Below the pieces are notes generated by a model, which saw only the letters and a program-made list of their open reading frames with translations, ran no database searches and was not told the origin of the DNA. Positions 1-8,300 of a stretch of DNA of 12,969 bases are shown here, one piece after another. The stretch's first letter is position 1, and each line of letters starts with the position of its first letter. A program made the translations under genes and the position numbers. Source of the DNA: Chloromonas sp. AAM2 (taxonomy: Eukaryota; Chlorophyta; Chlorophyceae; Chlamydomonadales; Chlamydomonadaceae); contig QAXH01002267.1 in assembly GCA_004335635.1 (NCBI GenBank), forward strand, positions 1-12,969, written 5' to 3'.

Positions 1-132
1 ATGGGTTCTCGGGTGTGACCTACATTAGGCGGCATGTGTCTAGTGCCCAATGAAGCGTTGCGGATGTCTCAGTCGGGGGGTGGAGGGCTTGGCTACCTCC
101 CCAAGGAGGCGGGTGGCCAGATGGCAGCAAGT

Positions 133-165
133 GTACCTGTACCTGTAGTACCTGTACCTGTACCT
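133..165. repeat. GTACCT hexamer microsatellite
   Basis: Five copies of GTACCT lie in tandem, interrupted once by an extra GTA after the second copy. The repeat sits downstream of the stop codon of the minus-strand gene, so it is probably in that gene's 3' UTR or the flank. The rest of 1-219 shows no coding signal, and no TTACA (TGTAA on the minus strand) is present, so the minus-strand poly(A) site may lie outside the window. Confidence 0.85.
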
Positions 166-219
166 GGATCTAGAGAATGAATGCGTAGCTGCTAAGTGGT
201 GGAGGTGTAAAGGAGATGG

Positions 220-789
220 CTACGATATGACCAACACTCTGTTATTATATCGTTTGCAGACTTCCGTCTGCATCAGTGTTCCCAGGTTAGGTTGGTGCTG
301 CTGTAACATCTGCTGTAACTTGGACTGCACGCGCTTCAGCTTGTCAACGTGCTCTTTCAGCGTCTTCATGTCATCCTTCTGATGATCTCGGTGCATGCTT
401 GCTAGCAGGAGAACACCCAGGCTGTGACAGGCACCCACGCCCTGAGACCACAAAAGACTGCCAAACCCAAAAGGAAGCTGTAAAGAGCTACCGCCACTCT
501 TATCCTTGATGAGAAGAGGTATGCATGAAGCAGTCGCGCCAGCCCCAAACTGTAAACCTGCAAGCAGTTCAGTTTGCTCCTGACTGGTACAAGGCTGGAC
601 CACAGATCGTGCCAATGGTGCGCCTGCACAACGGCAGTGCATGGCGGGGGAGTAGGCTTAGATGCAGGATGTACCAAATGGCTGCAGTCCACAGTGGCAG
701 CATTTCCCTCTCCTTGACAGGCTCCAGAAACCGGTTGTATCCGTCAAACTCTCCACGTATCTCCTCTAGTATTTGAGCAATTGTTTGTT
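220..789 (-). CDS. Unidentified small coiled-coil protein, two exons, 5' end unresolved
   Basis: I do not recognise this family. Two minus-strand exons join in phase: 789-675, then an intron with donor GTACAT and acceptor CCAG, then 583-220 ending in TAG. The split codon TG|T gives Cys. Exon one encodes an acidic amphipathic stretch (EEIRGEFDGYNRFLEP), then KEREMLPLWTAAI. Exon two continues QEQTELLAGLQFGAGATASC, then a Gly/Leu-rich moderately hydrophobic section (about 30 residues, around GSLLWSQGVGACHSLGVLLL), and then a charged coiled coil (KTLKEHVDKLKRVQSKLQQM). The product would be about 163 residues including a short unresolved N-terminus. The upstream acceptor is phase 1 (x|AA). The hydrophobic section could be a membrane-associated hairpin; that is a guess. 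A real gene is likely, its function is unknown, and it is transcribed divergently from the large plus-strand gene. Confidence 0.6.
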
Positions 790-914
790 CTGCAACAGTG
801 TGCACCAGTAAGCACGACTACGTGGCAATGTGTTTTCCACGAGAGTTGTAGGGAAGGTGATAATGCTGCAACGTATGATGTGCTCGTATGCAAGGATTTA
901 ACAAAAACATGCAC

Positions 915-930
915 CTGGCTGTTCATACAT
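915..930 (-). CDS. Candidate first exon (B) of the minus-strand gene
   Basis: An alternative to the exon at 1661-1673. On the minus strand ATG TAT GAA CAG CCA G is followed by GTGCAT, a weaker donor, and also joins in phase 1 to give MYEQPEQTIAQ. The intron would be only about 125 nt. Only one of the two candidates can be the main start, and the sequence alone does not settle it. Confidence 0.25.
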
Positions 931-1431
931 GCGCTTTTTGAATGCACTGCATATACTATATGTTACAACCACACGTCTGACACATCCTGGCTGTTTACAC
1001 CTACTGCACACACGTGCTTCATAAATGCACCGCACATGCTGCCGCACACATGGTACGCAGGTGATGCAGTTTCGTGCCAAGCCGCCGTCCCAACCACCGC
1101 CTGATGCTGTGCCTTATTGCATGCTGCCATGGCACGTGCGCGCCACAACACTATTGCAGTGCCACTGGCTGGCCAGCACACCCTGCATGCAACACATGCA
1201 GACATGCCTGCAGTGTGTCATACCCACCCGCTGCCGCCGCCGCTGCTGTTGCACTGGTGTGTAGCTGACATTTCATTTCGCCTGACATGTCGCAACAATG
1301 CCTTGCAAAAGACAAAACTGTCCTTCTGGAGATATCGTTCCGAGTGGCATTAAGCCCACTGCACATTGGATTTATGATTGTCTTTGGAACATCGGCCTGT
1401 GAATGCTGGGACAAGGCTAGAGGGTGCGCCT
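931..1431. other. Non-coding stretch
   Basis: Short overlapping open frames occur on both strands, but none shows protein-like composition, a plausible start with splice sites, or a recognisable motif. The stretch is CA/TG-rich with several GCATGC words. It is either the long first intron of the minus-strand gene or its promoter region, depending on which first exon is used. Confidence 0.5.
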
Positions 1432-1521
1432 ATGCGCAAGCTCGTTCCATCCTCTGCTTTTGGAGAACTGCACCACCATTGTATGAGAATCCTGTGCCGC
1501 CTACCAAGGTGGGCCCTTGAA
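1432..1521 (+). CDS. Possible exon with strong donor, unassigned
   Basis: ATG opens a 30-codon frame (MRKLVPSSAFGELHHHC, then RILCRLPRWALE) that ends exactly at GAA|GTAAGT, a near-perfect donor in phase 0. It joins in phase to the possible exon at 1961. The peptide is basic and not recognised. A second plus-strand frame in the same stretch and one minus-strand frame are also open, so strand and frame are not certain. It would overlap the minus-strand gene's first intron if candidate A at 1661-1673 is right. Confidence 0.25.
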
Positions 1522-1660
1522 GTAAGTGGCATCGGCTCTTGCTCTGTACCCTGCCCCTGAGTTGTGGGCTGTTCTGCGGCCTAAGTGAACTAAACATCTG
1601 CATCCCCCATTCGGGCCAGTTGCTAACCGGCAATGCAGGGTGAAAGCATATCATCCTCAC

Positions 1661-1673
1661 CCTGTACAGACAT
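1661..1673 (-). CDS. Candidate first exon (A) of the minus-strand gene
   Basis: Read on the minus strand, ATG TCT GTA CAG G is followed directly by GTGAGG, a strong donor. Splicing to the acceptor before 789 completes GAA (Glu) and gives the start MSVQEQTIAQ in the correct phase. The intron would be about 870 nt, longer than most introns here. This choice would place the two divergent genes about 480 bp apart. Confidence 0.3.
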
Positions 1674-1960
1674 GGAAAAATGAGAAAATGAGCCACCGTG
1701 ATAATCCCTCAACAGGCAGATCTGCAACTCACGCACAGGCGCCTCACTGCTACTATAGTACGCATGCAATCATCAACTCACCATTCCGCTGCCTCCTTCG
1801 GCCTCGAAAATTCGCCCACCATTGGACGCCATCCACCACAGTTCAACGGGGTTCCGTACAATTGCCATGTTGTGTGTTGAAGCCGCGCACGCATGATTTC
1901 AAAGTCAATGCGTCCGGATTATGCACGATGCCCAGTGTCAGGGTTATGGACAATGCCCAG

Positions 1961-2071
1961 CACTCTCATGAGGTTGAGAGGTTGTTGCAAAGCATCCGTA
2001 GCACGCTCCAAGAGAAGCATGCTCTGCAAAGCTTGGACGGTTCAGTCGCAGGGCGACCAAGGTGGAGATGA
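1961..2071 (+). CDS. Possible coiled-coil exon, unassigned
   Basis: After an acceptor ATGCCCAG the phase-0 frame reads HSHEVERLLQSIRSTLQEK, then HALQSLDGSVAGRPRWR and a TGA stop at 2069-2071. The Glu/Leu/Gln/Lys composition and heptad-like leucines look coding. It could end a small 66-residue gene with the exon at 1432. Alternatively it could be a 5' exon of the large gene that starts at 2152: a weak phase-1 donor GTTCAG at about 2041 would join to 2150. No TGTAA lies between 2071 and 2152, which argues against a separate gene ending here. Confidence 0.3.
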   Translation, partial: HSHEVERLLQSIRSTLQEKHALQSLDGSVAGRPRWR

Positions 2072-2151
2072 CTGGCTCAGCATGTTGTTGGACTTGGGCG
2101 TTGTTCGTTTTGTACGGCAGGAAAAATAGAAAGTCGACGTGTTTGACAGAC

Positions 2152-2331
2152 ATGCAGTCTGATTATGCAGCCCGGCCAGAGGGAATGCAGCCTCCCAGGC
2201 GCTACACGAGCGCTGGAGGCCGTTGCCATGCAGTCCTTCACAGAAGAGGCATGTGCGCCCTATTTGCATTAATCGTGACATGGTTTGTCGGCACTCTGGT
2301 CGGTCCCGGTGTGTGGCTGTGGGTAGAGCAG
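2152..2331 (+). CDS. Exon 1: start and N-terminal signal anchor
   Basis: ATG at 2152 opens 60 codons ending at CAG|GTAGGC in phase 0. Arginine-rich sequence (PPRRYTSAGGR, then LHRRG) precedes a hydrophobic stretch MCALFALIVTWFVGTLVG, the positive-inside layout of a type II signal anchor. An in-frame upstream ATG at 2068 would add 28 residues including a short hydrophobic patch. I prefer 2152 because the anchor then sits near the N-terminus, as is usual for Golgi enzymes. Confidence 0.55.
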
Positions 2332-5300
2332 GTAGGCGTCCATATCGCTCTGATTTTCCATGCACACTCGAGCTGTCCGCTTAGGGAGGTTAGGCTGCAT
2401 GCGGGATCACCATGCATGCGGTTCACGGCATATCTGCTGGCATGCACATGAGGTTAAGGTGAGAGAGTAAATACACTGTTGTGACAACAGCTAGCTACTG
2501 TTCTGGGTAATAACAAGAGTACACCAAGCAAGTGATCCCTGTGTGTGCCACCCCTTGCTGACACGGTCAGATTCCCCTTTACTAGGAGAAATTTTTGCAA
2601 GTTGCGCAAGTAGTTGATGTTTGCGTTGGACGTGCTTCATGGTGTGCACTCCTTCCTTGTAAGCAAGGGCAGGACAAGGCAGAGGTTTAGCAGCACCAGA
2701 ATTTTCAGCGACCTGCCCAGCCTTCCTGGCTCTCTATGCCCGGCTCACACAACGCAACCTCTGACCGTGACCTGCACAGACGTACTCACGCCGACTGTGC
2801 GGCCTGTCGAATGTTCCTCGCATGGTGCGCATGACCCAGCTGCTGTCCTTGTACCAAAAGCGTCAAGAGACGGAGTTGAGTCGGCAGCAAGAGGAGGCCG
2901 TTCAGCAGTTGAACAAAGTGCTGCAAGATGCCAAAGAAGACAATCCTGTCAGGTTGGTCGTGCAATGACTCTGCATAGTGCACACTAGTTATACCAGCTT
3001 TATATTAACCATTGAACTGCAGACTAGCCTGGTGTGAGGCGTGTTGGGTGTGCCCCCTTGTCATCGCCACATGTCAGCAGCCCAGCCATGGCAGTTGCAG
3101 TGGCCACCAGTGGGTGTGTGCCTGCCCTTGATTGCGCTGCCGCCATGACCGCTTCACACAGCATGCATATTCCACCTTGATTATGTACAGGATATCAATG
3201 ATGCAGCCACCCACCAAGCTGCAGATCTGCCGTTGTTGTGTCTGTGTGTTCCAACTGTGATCGGCTGTGCAGATGGCTCCCCCCTCTTGCTGACAAGTTC
3301 TTGTGAGCAGAGAAATTTACTGGTGGAGTTTTGTCTGGTGCCACATTTGTAGCATAATGATTTTTCAAAATTTCGCTTGATGCTCTTACAAGGTGGGTAA
3401 GCATACCATTCGTTGTTCCATACAAGTAAAGGGCACTCCCATCGAGGTAGCAAGGGTTGGTGGCCCTTGTGCTGGTCACCTGTCAGTGCCAGGAGCATGA
3501 TCACTTCAAAAACTCCATTTTTGCGTCATGAATTTGAAATGTAGCCCAACTACGTCACTGGTGTGTAACCATCAATCCTGTGCGTGTTGCGTCCACAGGA
3601 TGGAGACCGAAGATGCACTGCAGACTCTTCATGCCAAAAATGCGGACGCCACATCCGCCATGACTGCTTCACACAGCATGCAGGTATGTCTCGTGGGGCA
3701 CATGCAATGAACCAAGGGGAACCTGCTGATTGCGTGGCAAGCTGCCGCCGGCAGCACATGCATTCATATTCATTCATATTCATTCATTTACTCATTACAT
3801 GGCTTATCATGGTTCAACCCACAGTCCCGCAAGACCAACCAGCTAGGCGCTCAGCAGCATCCAGCGACACCACCCCAAACAAAGCATGGGCATGATGACC
3901 CCAAACATCAAGCAAATACAAGGTTCAGGGTCTGCTTCAGAGCCAAAAGAGAAAAGGCAGTTGCTGGGTAGGCAAAGCCCAGTCATCCATGCGCCGCTGG
4001 CTGTTCGGCTCCCGTGTCTGCTCGGCTCAGCATGCAATCACGACAGGTTCTCTTCTGATCCCATGTGCTGCAGCAACTGGTGCTCATGATGCAGCTAAGG
4101 AGTCAGTCAATGGTCTCCAGCCCGCCCTCACTGTCCTTCAAGCGCATGTCTGCCAGGCAGACGGATCTGTCAGCCCACGAGCAGCTGTCGGCCGCTGGCC
4201 GTTCCCGGCCTGCGCATGTGTGTGTGGTGGTCAGGACCTACCATGCGCACGGCCCGGGGAAGGACGGGACGCCGGGGCCACTCAGACAGTTGCTGGAGAG
4301 TCTGCTCTCAAGTGCACACCAGGTGTGTGTGCGCGTGTGCGCGTGCGTGTGTGCGTGTGCGTGCGCGTGTGCGGTGTGTCCAGTTGGCGGCTCGGTCCAT
4401 GGTCTGTTCATGCATTGGTCGCTGTTATTGCTGCTGCACTGCTGGCAAACAAGCCAGCAAAGAAACACCAACCTGCTCTTGTTACTCGGGCACCTCTGTG
4501 CTGTTGTTATATTGAAATTCCTACGTCGACGATCAGCTTGCTAATCAGGGGCGCATGTACTTGAGGCCATGGTTGGGAGGTGCTGGTGGCACGTGCAGTC
4601 CTGTGAATGTTGCAGATTGCTGCACCGATTTCTAGATTGTTCCAGCTGCCTGCAGCTCTCTCTTCAACTTGCTTTAGCTCATAGCCTGCCACACACTTGC
4701 TTTACCCTGTCCGTCTCTCCAGGCTTGGCAGGTGCTGATTGTGGTGGTGGACGGCCGCCCCTTCCCCGCTCTGCCTGATATGGTTGCCGCCCTGAGCGAC
4801 CCACGCATCAAGATACACTCCATGCGCGTGAGTGTGCTCATGCAATGACTGTGCATGCTATGACTAAGGCATGCATGCAGAGGGTTGATACCCAGGGTGT
4901 GTCTCCTGACAGCATGGAAAAAGGTCAGGCTCTGCCATGGGGGTGTACGCGGAGTGCATGCAGAACAACCACGAAGTTGCTTTCGACCACAAGGCTTTTT
5001 CTCTTAACCTTCTTTGTCATCTTTGGCCAACACTTGCCAGCGATGGTGTGTTGACCGACCCATAATGTTCTGCTCCCGGGTTGCCGTACTGAGCATGTGG
5101 CTCTATGCATGCTCCACCACTGATCAAATGTTTGCTTTATGCAGCCTCCATGGCAGTCAGTGACCATGACCAGGCACTTCAGTTACATATGAGCCCGCAT
5201 CGGTTGAGCATTGCCTACTGTACGTCCCCCAGTCAACACGAGCACTTAAATTATCGGAGCTCGCGTGGAAGCTTCTGAAATTAAGTGTTGGCGGTCCTCG

Positions 5301-8300
5301 TGTTACGACCTTCATGATGTCGGTCAGTTCACTGCTGTGAAGGGAACGCTGAACTGCTGTGCTTGCAGATCGGGGCCGACTACTCAGCCTACCAGCCGGA
5401 TGGCCAGGCCAAGGGGTACTACCACCACCTAGTGTTCGGAGCGACAGACAAGGCCGTAGATGGTAAGGCTGCAAGGAAGGTGCTTTGACTTGGCTTTGCT
5501 GATGAGCAGTAGTTTACCCATTTTTCCCCCTTTTGAGCAGTCCTCCGACTTGACTAGTTAGGCTTCGCCCAAAAAGCTTCGAGCTGCCGCCTCCAAGGAC
5601 CGAGGAACAGAGCGAGTTGTCCGGCTACTTTGGCGAGCACACAGAGAGCAGATTCAACAGATTGCTGGTTCGCAGGCTTTTTCTGCTAATCGTAGAATTC
5701 CAATTTGCAAGACACTTCCTTTTGTCGGCTCAATTTGCAACCTCTTTCAGTCAACTGATAGATCCACAGTTTACTTTCCCTCGCCAACTAGTCGGTATCA
5801 GCTGCCGTCAAAGCGAAACTTGAATTACCCTAGCTCACCGGCCTGGCCCGCCCTGAGCAAGATAACAAAACACTGTCTGTTCACGCCAGGAAAGCGTCAC
5901 AAGACACGGAACCGGCCTGACCTACCATCAGTAACAAAACATAACATTTTGCGTTGTGTGTTTCCCGCAGCCTGTGACCCCAGCACACGCTGGGTGACGG
6001 CCACAAACGGGGACAACGCCTACGACCCCGCCTTCTGGTCAGAAGTGGCAGCGGGGCCGGCCTGGGCGGAGGTGCTAGCGTTCGACTTCTACAGCCGGTT
6101 CCACAGGCTGACGTGTGAGTGGCGGGCCTGGCGTGGGTCATTTGCAGGCATGGGATTCCCTTGCCAATTTTTATCACAAGGAACAGCGAGAAGGCGAGAA
6201 ATATAGCTGGGGAACTGGTGCTGCATGCCCACATTGGGATGTACGCTGATTTGTTTTGGAGCCATGTGTCCAGCGCACAATGTGTGGCGCATGTCATGCC
6301 AGGCAAGAGGGCAAATTCACATGAGCTCATGTATCACTCCACCACCCTGTATCCGAGCTTGTGTTAATGAAGCGAAACCATTTGTAATGAGTGACTGCAT
6401 TACAACCCTTTAACCCTTCTTATACCCTAAGAGTTTCAACAGAGAACAGGAGTGGTCCTGTGGGCACCGTCATACGCAATGTTATGATGCTTTTGACCTG
6501 CAGCCGGACTTGATGTATGCAACTGAACCATTTACAAAATACAAACATGGTCAGACTCAAGTATCGCATTGGTGTCCCTGCTTTCGTGTGCAGTGCGCCA
6601 GTGTGAGCGCTTTGACGCAAGTCAGGGCGGCATGATGTGCAAACAGAACCTGCTGAGGCTCGGCCAGACGGACCTGGCGGCCTTTGTGCTGGACTGGAAA
6701 AAGTGAGCGTCTAGTTTCTTGCAAGCAAAGAGATTCCCTTTTTACACACTTAAGTCGGTTTGAAGCCCTGGTGCAGAAGCTGTCAAAAGCACAGCAACCA
6801 CTGCATTCATGTGGATTGGAATTCCGTGAAAACAATCTCAGGTGTCACAATCACTTAGGTGTAAGCGCAGGTGGTTTGACGTCACGCTCTGTTGCGCGCA
6901 GGTGGACAAGCGAGGGTTTGGGGTATACGAGGCTGCCCGAGTTGACCAACCACGTGAGTCCATGGGTTCGTGCATGTCAATCACGGTCTTCTCACACACA
7001 CATCGACTCCGTTCAAACGTTCAAGAAACGGACTTTCACTCATTGTCCGGGTCCACCACCAGCTGCTGTCCGGGCATGCGGATTTGTTCCCATGTAGTGG
7101 GGGCCCCAAAGCTGCCCTGCCAGGGTGATGCTGGTTGATGGCGGCCAGTTGCATGTGGCCTGCTGCCCGTTCGCGCCTGATAGGCTGAAGCTAAGTGTCT
7201 GGGGGCACGAGACACCCGCGCAGTACCCAGGTGGTGGAGCCGCTTGAAAGAGTGGCCAAGCAGATGTTCACAGTGGCCCCTGTGACGAGGTCGATGGGGT
7301 GCTGAGACACGTGACGGCTCCTGCTGCCTCACATCTCACATCTTGCCTCATATACAGTTCACAGTATCATATACAGTACCATATACAGTATCATATACAG
7401 TTCACAGTATGTATGAGAGATGTATGCCCGTATGCATGTTGTACGAGGAAAGCACGTTGGAGTACAGTAAGGTGTACATCCCGGTTATATCCGAACCCTG
7501 TAAGCAACTATTTGTACATCACTGTGCTATGTCGTTTACCTGAAACCACAGGAGAAGTTCTACGGCCTTCATGACGCGGTGGCAGCGCACCATGTGGCAT
7601 CAACAGGCTGGAAGGTGGGCTCACGGGCTGGTCATATATCGTTGGCCGCAAAGCTTACAGACCTCTGAAATGTTGAAGTGCAGTTGAACACGCCGCCGGT
7701 AGCAGCTGGATTCAGCTGGACATGCGCAGGGCCCTTCAGCAGCCTGCTGCATGACTGTTCGCATTTGGCGAGCGTTAGGGCAACAGTTAGTCTTCCCTCT
7801 GCAGTCCCTGACATGCTCTCACTAGGATGTAGATAATAGGGGTGCTCAAGGGGTTTATGATAAGGATAACGTGACCGGCTGCTTGAATGGCCTGCTGCAG
7901 CCACGACCGTGACCCGCTCACTGCATGTGGTTCCTTGCTGCAACAGTATCAGTCACGGATATAGCCTATGTCAAATGGTAGTCCATCGATTAAATTGTGT
8001 TGGCGCTTTTCATAAAGGCAGTTGCCCCGAGTAACGCTGCAACTGTGTCAGTGGGTTTCGCTGACTGGTAACCTGCAGATCCAGTGGGTGGGCGCTGGGT
8101 CGCGCTGCCTGCTGGCCCACAGCCCCAACCCGCAGCTGTGCGCCATGGAGGGGGGGGTATGGGACGACACCGACAAGGACAGGAGCGGGGGCAGGTGGGC
8201 GGCGGGATGCCTGCGTATGATACGGGAAGGGGACAGGGCTGGAGGCATTCTGCGTTTGGGATGGCATATAGATCAGGTTTCCCTGCTCATGAAAGTTGGG

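Noticed and set aside
1430..1530. Minus-strand frame ending LQKQRMERACA
   Set aside because: It looks mildly protein-like, but it has no usable acceptor at its start and cannot join the minus-strand exon at 789 in phase.
3989..4564. 191-codon plus-strand frame over exon 5
   Set aside because: It is the wrong frame of exon 5, with Cys/Val/Arg runs created by the GT/GC repeat. The frame with VCVVVRTY is the one that joins to exon 6.
5617..5823. Open frame with a hydrophobic stretch (RRLFLLIVEFQFARHFLL) in the intron between exons 7 and 8
   Set aside because: Exons 7 and 8 already join in phase to give a continuous sequence (TDKAVD-A-CDPST), and the stretch has no in-phase acceptor and donor pair. 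Its AT-rich composition matches the intron.
6119..6367. 82-codon plus-strand frame after exon 8
   Set aside because: It begins at the exon 8 donor and runs into the intron. Composition is intron-like (Cys/His/Met-rich) and the exon 8 / exon 9 junction is in phase without it.
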